Positions 54,164 to 64,000 of a DNA stretch of 64,000 nt are shown here, one piece after another. The stretch's first letter is position 1. Each line of letters starts with the position of its first letter. The notes beneath the pieces are model-generated. The model did no database searches. It had not been told where the DNA came from and saw only the letters and a program-made list of their open reading frames with translations. The stretch covers positions 45,585,249 through 45,649,248 of the forward strand of contig OZ038423.1 in assembly GCA_964036155.1 (NCBI GenBank). The letters run 5' to 3'. Source of the stretch: Diploscapter coronatus (taxonomy: Eukaryota; Nematoda; Chromadorea; Rhabditida; Rhabditidae). The translations under genes and the position numbers were made by a program.

Positions 54164-57100
54164 TCAATATCTTTCAAACTGAAAATCTGCTCCAACGCTA
54201 AATCTATGAAAAAAAGAAAGAAAGTAATTTATTGTAATTTAGCAATAGAGCAAATTTGTCAAACTTCCATGATAATTTATCGATTTTTAAGATTTTGTTG
54301 GGAAGTAGTGAAGTCATAACTAGGGAGCGCAAATGATTTTACGAAATTAATAATTTTCTGACCAAGCAGGCTAATCTTGATCTAACTAAAACATTCGTGA
54401 AGAAAAACAAAATTAAAAAAAAAAAAAAAAAAACATTCTTGCCTGATAAAACCTACCGAAAGCAGCTAGCAAAGCAAAGACAATTTTGCCATAAAGACAT
54501 TAATACCAAACAACACCGGAATTTCGAAATGATTTTTGCTTCAAAATCATTTCATTAAATGGCTCATCGAATGAGACTATGCCTTTTTATGTCTAGGTAC
54601 TTTGAAAGAGATTTGCTTCTTATTTCTGGCGTTTCAAATAATCACTCTTTGAGCAAAAACGAAAAGTGCAAAGGAGCGGAGTTTGTGGTCCTTAGCATAA
54701 CTCAAAGAATATAATTATCGCTACTTTCCCAATGCTAATACTATGGGTATTTTTTATTTTATTGTGTTAAATAGTCACAATTAAGCTTGTTTTAAGATCC
54801 AAAGATGATGAGTTGTTTTACGAAAATTCGATTTTGTAACGATTATACCGCTGTGCTACGTGTCATATCGCTTTCAAAGTTTAATATTGCACTTCAGATA
54901 TTTCCTTTATTTTTTTCGAATAATACTTCGGGCGAAATATGTACTTATTCTTTCACGAAGCTTCATCAAGTTCACTCAAAATTCAGTTAAAAATGTGCCT
55001 ATTTTAATTAAATTGTAACTTTCAGGGATTTAAACTTATTTTGAACATGAATATTGTTTTTCATGATGATCTCTATTTTCACGACATTTTTCTTCGAACT
55101 TCCATTACTGGTTTTATCATATCCCAGCAATAAAAAATTAAAACTATTTCAACGTTTTTAACATTTTAGCTTGAGTTATCGAATGTACATAATCCTATTA
55201 CCATGCATGCTAACTTATGCAGATTAAGAGCTGGGATAAAATGTTTGAGCAGAAGAAAATCTATCCTCAAAGCTACATGTTACTTCAATATATATTTATT
55301 TCTAAGTTATATTAATTTTTAGATATGTAGGAGTAAGTTATTTCGACAAATATGTTTATAATATCTATACTCATCATTTAATGACCGCAATTACGTCAGC
55401 TTTCTACTCCTCTGAGCATTAAAGTGATACAGATATTTTAGATGCAAATATAAATATCGCAGCAAATCCCTATCCTTAACTTCATGCTCTAATATTTTAT
55501 AAGACTTGAGAAACGTTAATTCGTTTTTCGTAAATTATTTGCCTGAAATCCCACACAATTTCTTAGGAGTAAAAGTCATTTTAAGCCCGGCATTTTATAG
55601 TTAAATTTGTGTTTGGACTTCGAAATGCATAACTTTCATGAAAATTGACATCACAAATGAAGATATTTTTATCAAAATGTAATTTATTCGATGATCCGAG
55701 CATTTATATCATCTAGTTATTGAATCATAAATTTATAACATTTTATTTTTATTTAAATTAAATAGAATATTTATGACGTTTTGAAAATTTCTCAAAAATA
55801 TAAATTAGCCCATTCTCTTTCTTGCGAGTGTCATCTTCAGACGAGTTTTCCATGGAAAGCGTGTATATAATGTTTTCATTATTTTTCAACGTCCAAACTC
55901 CTCTCTTCTTTGCTCGTTTTTGCGACTCAAAGTCCTTCATCAAGACATATCTTCAAACATCTCTCCTTTCATGTATTCATCTTTTGAATACCCCTTTTAA
56001 ATTATGAATATTTTATAATATATATGTCAACAGTTTTGAGCGATTTTCTATGAAATGTTGATATTTTATATGCCAAAAACTGAGACCCCAGAATATGCAT
56101 CTGAAATTTCATGTTTAATCTAAATATTTACCCTAATTTAAATGTATTTAACTTCAATATTTTCTAAAGTTTAAACATTTGCAATAATATGATCCCCATT
56201 AATGAGCAGCTTTTAATTAGCATATTTATAAAATTTTCCCCGAGTGGGTTGTTGAGAAAGTATGACTTTCAATTGAATATATGAAATATATTAATGATGT
56301 AATGTTGGATAATCAGTAAAGAAAATCAGATGCGCTAGCTTCTAAGTAATTATGCCGTGCCTGATATGTGCATTTCATTAACGCTAAGCAGAAAAGATAT
56401 GATTTCTTCCGCTACGATGAATGCTCTACATATTCAATATATCACCTTCATTCTACAGCTTAATATTTTAATCGATATTTTTGATGTTAAATCTTAAACT
56501 GGAGAATTTATGTGATTAAGAATATTTGATATATCTTTAAATTTCAAAATTTATCTAAAATTCTTAAACTTTTAGCATATTTTCCCAAATTGTATCCCTG
56601 TTGAAAGCCAATTTTGTTATTCTATCCAAAACCATACATCATTCTCAGTTGTTAGTTTTGTACGTAACAACCCTGTGCTTATTATTTATTCTGTTTTCAT
56701 CTTATTCATAAGGGATAAATCGTAGCCCCTCTACTTCGTATATCCAATATAATAATATGAAAAAGCGTATTTATCAGCAAACTCGAATAGCGGTGAACTT
56801 CCATGCATGTTATGTAATTTTCTACATAAACTAATTTGAATGCTATATAGTAGGAGGTAACTCACTTATAGCCATAGAAATGCATGATAATATTGATGTT
56901 TTTTGATTGAAAGATAAGTTCATGAGATATCTAATCTATTTAGTTTGATTTTGTGAAATTTAAGAAAAATTTCAATTTCCTTGTTTCAGCTTGATTTTTG
57001 CTCTAAAATAAGAGTGGTGAATATCATATCCCTTTTCATCCAGGATATATCGACTTTTTCCTCTCAACCCACTTAAAAACGGCTTAAATGTTGAATGTCA

Positions 57101-58531
57101 ATCATCGAAAATGCCGCTTTTGAGAGTTTCTTTCAATGAAGTGGTACGACTCACGACCCGGGCCATTATTCGAATATCAACTACGAGCAAAATCCCGTAG
57201 AAAATTCAATTTTTACGACTCACGAGCCGAGTTCTTTTCTGCATATCATTTAGCACGCGTTAAATGACGCGTAAATTCTGCTTTTTCATGGAATATTTGC
57301 AAGTTGAATATCTAATAGTGAGCACATTCTATGTTTTCAGCAAGTTAATTAAAACGTGATAAACATCGAGTGAAATTTCACATGAAACGTAGGAAATTGC
57401 CCAGAAGTCGTTAGGATGGATAGCGAAAGAGAAAAAGACATATGAGTAAATTATGCCACAATTGATTCAGGGATGGTAATGTAATTATGTAGCACGGCGG
57501 CTAAAATTTAGCCATAGATGAACGTATTTTTTCCAAATATTTATCTATCATATTTCATCGAGTTCGGAATTTGATGCATTTCAAATTTGTATCCATATCC
57601 TGTATTTATTATTCTGGCATTTATATTATCTCTTTGTAATAATTACCTGTTCATAGCCGAAGTTCCATGAAGTCCCAGGAATTTGACAAAACCTGCGATT
57701 AATTTTCGGGGTGTAGTTTGCCCGACCATTAATTAGTTTTGAAGACTATAAGTTCATTCGAGCGCGAAGAACATTCGCCCTTTGAACGTCATGTTCAAAC
57801 GATCATGATATCGTAGTGGATAAAGCGCTTATTTTTTTTTAGAAAAAAACTCTGTTGCAATTTAAATCCTTCCTAGAATCAATATTTTTCAAAAATTCAC
57901 AAGTTACACTCCCGCATAGCTAAAAAAGTATTTTTAATAGTATTTTAAAGGATGATATTTGAATTTGTTCAGTTCAATGAGAATTGTATGAGCCTAGTAT
58001 ACGGATTAGATTTCATTAATCTATTGTTCCAGGTAGATGTTTGCTTTTTCAACAATAATGTTTATTTCTACTAGAACATACTTGACTCATTTCCATGCGG
58101 AAATTCTGCACGTGCTTCTTGTTTTTCAGGCCGCGCCCACATTTCTGCGCGCTCATATTTGCTCCATTAAATTGCAGATCATATTACAATGTTCTTGGAA
58201 ATTTTAATTCATGATTTTAGGAACTCATTGATTTACACATTTCTCACGTATATTCCAAATTCAATATATAGCTTCGTCGAAATTTTATGCAACACTAAAT
58301 TTGACATTCTATCGCATAATTTTCTTCCCAAAGATCATTACTATGCGCATTATATGAATATGGCTTTGCTCATGATATATCTACGAATATAATGCTACTT
58401 TTGATATTGATTATGGACTTTTTTAATTTATCAATTTCTCAGCCTAGAAAAATAATTGTATTTTTATACATAGCATTTCATGTTTCGAATTTTTCTAAAT
58501 TACCAATTATTTTTTGAATTTCGGATTCCAG
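54164..58531. other. AT-rich intergenic region between the Ig receptor and the GPCR
   Basis: About 4.4 kb with no supported protein gene. It has an A-run of about 17 at 54416, a near-duplicate 15-mer ACGACTCACGA(C/G)CCG at 57146 and 57215, and a tRNA-like fragment at 57803-57872. It should contain the promoter of the GPCR; a TTCCAG acceptor at 58526-58531 directly precedes its start. Confidence 0.45.
57803..57872 (+). pseudogene. Degenerate tRNA-like sequence with A-box and B-box resemblance
   Basis: CGTAGTGGATAAAGCGCTTA at 57812 resembles a tRNA D-arm, and TTTAAATCC at 57861 resembles a T-loop (TTCAAATCC) at about the right distance. The acceptor and anticodon stems do not pair and an 11-T run sits where the anticodon arm should be, so it cannot be a working tRNA. 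It shares 15 or 16 of 20 bases with the fragment at 24504, hinting at a tRNA-derived repeat family. Confidence 0.25.
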
Positions 58532-58535
58532 GAAA

Positions 58536-61236
58536 ATGGCGGACTCAGACCCCATGAATGATACATCAAATAATGGAGATCTAATCCTTGAAGTGGGCGG
58601 AACCTCAGCTCTATCGCAAAATTACATATGTGATTTCCCCCCTATAAAGTCCAAATTTGATCCGATCGATTTTTACGTCAACCTGATGATTTTACCTATT
58701 GTCTGTGTATTCGGGACGTTAGCTGCGGTTATATGCGTTATTGTGTTTACACGAAGGCAAATGAGGTTTTTCTTAACCATTTAAATATTTGACCATTAAA
58801 TAGAGCAGTAGACATTAGTTTAAAAATTGGTATTTAGAAACTCATGAAGAATTTTGATGCATTTTGTTGCACTAATTGAATTAACTCGCAACTTTTTTGA
58901 AACAGACAATTTTAGATCCTCATTAAATATATATCTAGCCGGCCTCTCATTATTCGATCTAATTCTATTACTGTTCAGTTTAGTCATGTTTGTACCACTA
59001 CAAGGGTGCATAGAGAAGGTAGAATTAAAATTTGTGAAATTTAAGCAATTTAGATTCAGGGTCAAACAAACAACGCAGTGTGCCTATTCTTTTGGTATAC
59101 AACCCCGTATTTTCTGCCGATCATTAATATCGCTCAAGTATTTAAAATTGTACCTGAATTGAAGAAAAAGATAGAATTTAGACCAGCAGTGTCTGGGCCT
59201 GTGTGGCAGTTACTGTAGATCGATTTCTAGCGGTGAAATTTCCACTTCACTCCAAAATTTGGTGCACCCCTAAAAGAGCGTTAGCAATATTAATTTGCAT
59301 CACTTTGACTAGTATACTTTATAGGGTAAATTTTAGATTTAAAAAAGTATTTAAAGGCATATTTTAGATCCCAGTATTTTTCGAACTAACAAACGATAAC
59401 TGTGGAAGAATTATGCCTTCGAATATGCGAAAATCTATGAGATATCAAAAGTACTACATCATGTATGGATATGTGCTATTCATATTGTTGATTCCGTGGT
59501 AGGATATAATTTTAGAAATTTGAGTTAATTTAGATTTCAGGACCGCCATGATAATATTGAATATCTTCGTGGTCAAAGCTGTGCATAGGGCCTATAAAAT
59601 TAGAAGAACCATGCAGGGAACCAAGAGTCATGAGGAGAGAGATCGGAGGTACGAAAGAGATTATTCCTTGAAAAGAGATCAATTTTAGGTGCACCATTAT
59701 GGCCTTATGCATGGTTACTACATTTCTGCTATTCAATATTGTCGCCGCTATCAATAACATCAATGAGCCATTCCAATTGGGGTTCCCAAGGCAGCTACAA
59801 CCTCTCGGGAATTTACTCGTCTGCATTAATAGGTAACAATACAATGAAAACATCGTTGACATATAAATTTACTCATGCTAAATGTAACAACGATTCAAAT
59901 CACTGACATGTTAATTTTAGTGCCTCAAACATCGTTATCTACGCGTTATTTGGAGCTAGGTTCCGACAAATGTGCGTCTTAATGCTATGCGGAAGGAATA
60001 GTCGGTGGATGATATGGTTAAAGGCTGGAGGGTTAGAGATTTTTAATTTTAATATGTTAATAATAGAACTAGCATGTCGATTTCAGATGCCGTATGATTG
60101 TGTCGGACTGGGACGGCAAAGACCTGACCACGAGAAAGACAAGTCTGGATGCGAGTACAGCTTTACTAAGTACTAGAGTGAGTCCATGTTGAAATATTGA
60201 ACGCTTTGGTTAAACTGCTATCCTGTAGACCTTCGTCTTGTTTGGCAACTTTATCACAAATATGTAATATCTAGGAATTTGAGCCAAATACTACTCGGAA
60301 GAGCTATACGCGTCAATTAACAGTTTTAGTTTAAAGATCAACTTTTATTTTCCAACATATTAGAAAGTATCGAATTAGGCAACTATGCTAATTTCCTAGC
60401 TATCGAAGACTGCTATTTTCCGCCTTAGTTAATAAACGTCGCTCTAAAATCACGCGACTATTCCAGCATTCCAGAGCTCGTGCCGACGCCACGCCGGTGC
60501 TGGGAGCCGACGGCCTTCGACTGCATCGACTCTCAGCCGCATCGGCCCAATTGGATCCGCAGGATCGGCACCACCACGCTTGCAGGTACGTTATCAGATG
60601 CTCGTAAACGAGCGTTCTTTCCGCAATGGGCGCACAAGGAAAAAGGGAAGGTGGAGGGGCGAGAAATAGCGAACACAAGCGAGATCGACAGAAAAACCGC
60701 AGGATGGTCTAAGATTTTCCTTCCTATTTTGACGTTCCGCCCATCTCTTCGCGATCCCTGCAGAAATAAGTCTTGTCACCGACAATCCGATAACTCTCAT
60801 ATTAAATTAGCGCTGATCACTATGGAAAGGAAGTTTAATTTGTCGTAATTTTATCTTTTATAAAGTAGTTAATTTAGCGATCAAATTAACGCTTACGATG
60901 CGGTTAGATTATTAATTCAGTTCGATTTCAGAATGACCTCATGCTCCTCAGCGGCGAATCGGAGTCGGAGCGGCTCGCGCAAGGGTCGAACCAATCGCCG
61001 GCGAAGCAATCGTCTGAGGCTCGACGGCATTCTCCTATCCACCTTGACCCTGCCCACATCAGTCGATTCCAGGTAACGCATAATCAAGACAGCTTAACGC
61101 TATATTAAGAATAACACTTAGTATTAAGAATAAAGTTAGCACTAAGCACTAAACCTGAAACATCCATTAATTTGATTTCAGATGCTCCAGCCGAAGGTCG
61201 TCTGCTAACTCCATGATCTCTATCGAGAGAATGTAA
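58536..61236 (+). CDS. Class A neuropeptide GPCR, FMRFamide/myosuppressin-receptor type, 12 exons
   Basis: 484 residues. Exons: 58536-58765, 58916-59018, 59060-59137, 59182-59325, 59368-59498, 59541-59648, 59689-59832, 59921-60031, 60087-60177, 60467-60585, 60932-61072, 61182-61236. Seven membrane spans are visible: TM1 NLMILPIVCVFGTLAAVICV, TM2 from LNIYLAGLSLFDLILLL, TM3 ending VTVDRFLAVKFPL (DRF in place of DRY), TM4 ALAILICITLTSILY, TM5 YVLFILLIPWTAMIILNIFV, TM6 CTIMALCMVTTFLLFNIVAA, TM7 LGNLLVCINSASNIVIYALF (NIVIY for NPxxY). The extracellular N-terminus has an NDTS glycosylation site. DRFLAVKFP and the TM7 sequence are typical of nematode FRPR/DMSR receptors, so the ligand is probably an RFamide-like peptide. 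The long Arg/Ser-rich tail from exons 10-12 ends ANSMISIERM and has many possible phosphorylation sites. Polyadenylation signal at 61397. Confidence 0.92.
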
Positions 61237-62249
61237 TTGTGTCGCAAAGTTGCAGAATCGAAGAATTATGCAGACCTGCAGCGCGCTTCTTATATCTTTT
61301 TCCTTCATATCAGTGATATACTACGGGTTTAACATGTCTCCTAGGATAAAATTAATTCAAACTTATCACATTTCCAATAACTGCCTTAAATCACGAAATA
61401 AAGTGCGAAACTAAATCAATGGCAGGACTGTACGGAATATTCCAGAGAAAGATTTTTTCTGTCTCTCTGTTTCATTCTCCTCCCTTCCTGTCTCCCCCTT
61501 TCTGCTTTCTCGGCATTTCACTCCGAAAAGTTTCGCAACGAAATGCAGAGAAGCCAGACTTAGGAAGCGCTTTCCTCAGACGAACAAAATATACGGGGGT
61601 AGGTTGCAAAGGCCCTCCGACGATCGTCCTCCCTAGGTCTGCATGTTTCGTAATATGTTATAAAACAAGAGAATAATTTGGACATGATTATTTCATGTTT
61701 TCTATTTGGTAGGAATATACTAGATTTTGTTTGGTAAGCATTTATTGCATGGAGCATCGTGTGATGGTGATTGGTCAGGCCACACTCCACTTTTACTAAC
61801 AATCTCAGGTATTTTATACAAATTAGTTAGTCATAATATGGGGAAGTTGGTTGAAGTATGACTCAATTTCTAACTGGCTGTCGTTTTAGAACTGTACGAT
61901 TTTAGGAAAATGAGTCAATTCTAAATAAAATTCTTACTGGGCAATTGATAAACAATATTATCAAGACATAGAAAGCGCCTTTAAAAAAATTCGAATTCAT
62001 AATAACGTTATGATGCGCTAGACATTCTTATCAGTGGACAGTAAGAAAAAAGCTATTTTGTCCTAGACTCAGAAATTTGATAAATATCCGGCGGCATGGA
62101 ATAAATATTAGCAATTCTAGCGAATATTTTGCGAATAATGTTTACTGATTAAAACTTTCTTATACACTTCGGTTATTCACCACTTCACATCATTTTTCTG
62201 TTTAAATTTTTAACAAACAAGAGCGCTAATTCTCACCAAAATTTTAGCT
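61237..62249. other. Intergenic stretch between the GPCR and the ETS gene
   Basis: AATAAA at 61397-61402 is the likely GPCR polyadenylation signal, about 160 nt past the stop. The remaining 850 bp hold no convincing gene; the 85-codon frame at 61419 is low-complexity. An ATTTTAG acceptor at 62241-62247 sits two bases before the next start codon. Confidence 0.5.
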
Positions 62250-63360
62250 ATGGTTACGCCAAACTTGGCTAATTCCGACCAACTTTGGGACCATTCAATA
62301 AATGATCAAGCTTTCATGCAACACTATTATGGCTATAATGGACATTATGAATTTGTACCTGAAAATAAGTATTTTGTTTCGAACAAATATTTACTTTTAG
62401 TCATACCACAATAATAATGATCCATACAATAACTGGCGGAGCTTAGATTCAGGAAATTCACAGAGCTCTAGTAGCGTCGAGTTTTGGAATTCTGAAAATT
62501 CTGATAGCGACTGTTTTACCAATGATTTACGTTTGCCGGAAGATTTCCCTCGTGAAAAATCATGTTTCGAATGTGAATTCGAGGATAAATATGATAAGGT
62601 AAGTACAGCTTAGTTCTGTAAATATTTTTCGAATTTAGCCCCGGTTATCTCAATGTTTAAACAACCCATTTGAAAGAGTCACTCGAATTGAAGTAGACCT
62701 GGAATATAATAGTCATCCAGAGACTAAACTTGCATATCCTAAATTAGAAAATCAGGACGAATGTAAAAATTACAGTAGCTCGAAAACTGAAATTTTCAAA
62801 AGACACGGAAGGGGTACCGTACTTCATTTATGAAAATAATGACTCATTTCGCCTTATCTGTAGGAACTGCGCAAATTCTTGACTTCGTCTTCAAACTGCT
62901 AATTGATATTACGAAACACGATATAATTTGCTGGAGTGGATGTGAATTTGAGTTTGTTATTGTAATCTTAGGTCTAAACACTCGTGTAATTGAAATTTAA
63001 GATAGATCAAAACGAGGTCGCTAAATTATGGGCTATAGAAAGGAATAATCCGAAAGTATTGCCTGAGTTTAATATTAACTTAAAGTAGGAATTTAAGATG
63101 AACGCAGCGAATTTTCTAAGAGCCCTAAGAGATAAATATAAGTACAAGATGATCGAAAAAGGAGATAGTATGCAAATTATAATAAAGTCTTTAAAAGGCA
63201 TATTTAAGGAAACTATGAATATCGCTTTCGAAAAGAATATTATAATAAAATGGTGAAGTTGTCTGGGAAAAATATGCCAGAATTAGTTGAAAAGGCTAGA
63301 AAAATTGGACATTATTACCAGCAGTATATATTAAACGATAATGATAAAGATCTAAGCTAA
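62250..63360 (+). CDS. Divergent ETS-domain transcription factor, seven exons
   Basis: 281 residues. Exons: 62250-62354, 62401-62598, 62639-62813, 62864-62955, 63002-63055, 63098-63167, 63209-63360; introns are only 40-50 nt. The first 158 residues are Asn/Ser/Tyr-rich and look disordered. Residues about 159-238 align with the whole ETS winged helix: ILDFVFKLLID (helix 1), ICWSGCEFEF (strands), NEVAKLWAIERNNPKM (helix 2), NFLRALRDKYKYKMIEK (helix 3) and GDRNYEYRF (last strands). Of the three conserved Trp, the first is lost and two remain. The two Arg of the recognition helix (RALR), which read the GGA core, are kept; the usual YYY that follows is replaced. A nuclear DNA-binding role is therefore likely. 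Without the 41-nt last intron the frame ends at 63256 and the terminal strands are lost, so I prefer the spliced model. Polyadenylation signal at 63432. Confidence 0.78.
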
Positions 63361-64000
63361 TAATAATGTCGAAACTAAATGTATATTGTTGTGCTATTGA
63401 AATATCTAAACTTGTACGTGTATTTGCCCCGAATAAATTCCCAATAGCTTTATGAAAATTATGCTTTGCTCGGAACAGTTTATGACTTGTTTTATTATTT
63501 CCAGAATAATCACATTAAAGCGCTTAAAAATTTACTATCTGTGAAGATTCAGCCATTAAATAATCAGTTTTATATTTGTCTCTTCCAAATTTGATTTTCA
63601 CTTTCTTACCTAAATTTTTCAATTCATCTATGACTTTTCTAAATATAACTCATAAAATTATGTCATTTTTCTCTGGAAATATGAAATTTTATGGAAAATT
63701 CCTATCTAAAAGCCCGAAGAAAACTTGTGGTTTATGAGAATATCATATATGTTGATCGAAAAGGCTGAGAATACTATTTACTTTACATTATTTCAGCCTA
63801 AAAATATTTGGTTATGAATTATTCAAGATATTTTTCGCCGTAATATGTTATAGCTTATGATTAGAGGTTCTTAGTTTGACCTTATTTAGTTTGGCATTTT
63901 TTGGAAGGACCCGCTCGTTAAAGTCCCCAGTGAAAAATAGATCAACTTAGATAAAGCTAGTGGAAAGATGAATTCGAATTTCGAGAGGGCTCAGGGAAGC
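63361..64000. other. 3' flank of the ETS gene
   Basis: AATAAA at 63432-63437 lies about 70 nt after the ETS stop. The rest, to the window edge, is AT-rich and I see no gene in it. Confidence 0.5.

Noticed and set aside
60400..60678. Minus-strand frame over GPCR exon 10
   Set aside because: Shadow of the GC-rich coding exon on the plus strand, which joins the GPCR in frame on both sides.
63209..63256. Reading straight through the ETS gene to a stop at 63256
   Set aside because: This loses the last ETS strands. Removing the 41-nt GT...AG intron restores GDRNYEYRF and a longer open frame.

Overview
This is a nuclear genome segment from a nematode, most likely a rhabditid. Coding exons are small and are separated by many short introns (about 40-60 nt) ending in TTTTCAG or TTTTAG. 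Several first coding exons start just behind a splice acceptor, as expected for trans-spliced or 5'UTR-spliced nematode genes. The PKA regulatory subunit is close to C. elegans KIN-2. I rebuilt seven protein-coding genes exon by exon; all joins keep frame and all exon lengths agree with the reading frame. I cannot name the species.

Layout, left to right. 1.4-4.6 kb, + strand: polyubiquitin with ten repeats, each split by an intron at the same codon, and heat-shock-element-like sites about 1 kb upstream. 6.3-12.9 kb, - strand: a kinesin-8 (KIF19/KLP-13 type) with two foldback elements in its introns. 16.5-23.4 kb, + strand: PKA regulatory subunit kin-2, with three apparent alternative first exons, one carrying an N-myristoylation motif. 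24.9-32.6 kb, - strand: an ANKFN1/Wide-awake homologue with ankyrin repeats, a fibronectin type III domain, the long WAKE core and a C-terminal Ras-association-like domain, with two alternative N-termini. 32.6-45.1 kb: a 12.5 kb stretch with no convincing protein gene but one island of possible structured RNA near 40.5 kb. 45.1-54.2 kb, + strand: a transmembrane receptor with five Ig and two FN3 domains; its largest intron holds a complete small secreted-protein gene on the opposite strand. 54.2-58.5 kb: AT-rich intergenic DNA. 58.5-61.2 kb, + strand: a class A peptide GPCR of the FMRFamide/myosuppressin-receptor type. 62.3-63.4 kb, + strand: a very divergent ETS-domain transcription factor with seven tiny-intron exons.

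The genes do not form an obvious pathway or operon. Pairs are convergent (ubiquitin/kinesin, kin-2/ANKFN1) or divergent (kinesin/kin-2, ANKFN1/Ig receptor). The non-coding DNA is patterned: a dispersed ATATATGAAATC motif, pyrimidine-rich blocks built around CTATTTCTC, foldback repeats and tRNA-like relics. The best leads for novelty are the divergent ETS protein, the predicted myristoylated PKA-R first exon, the nested secreted gene and the structured island at 40.5 kb.
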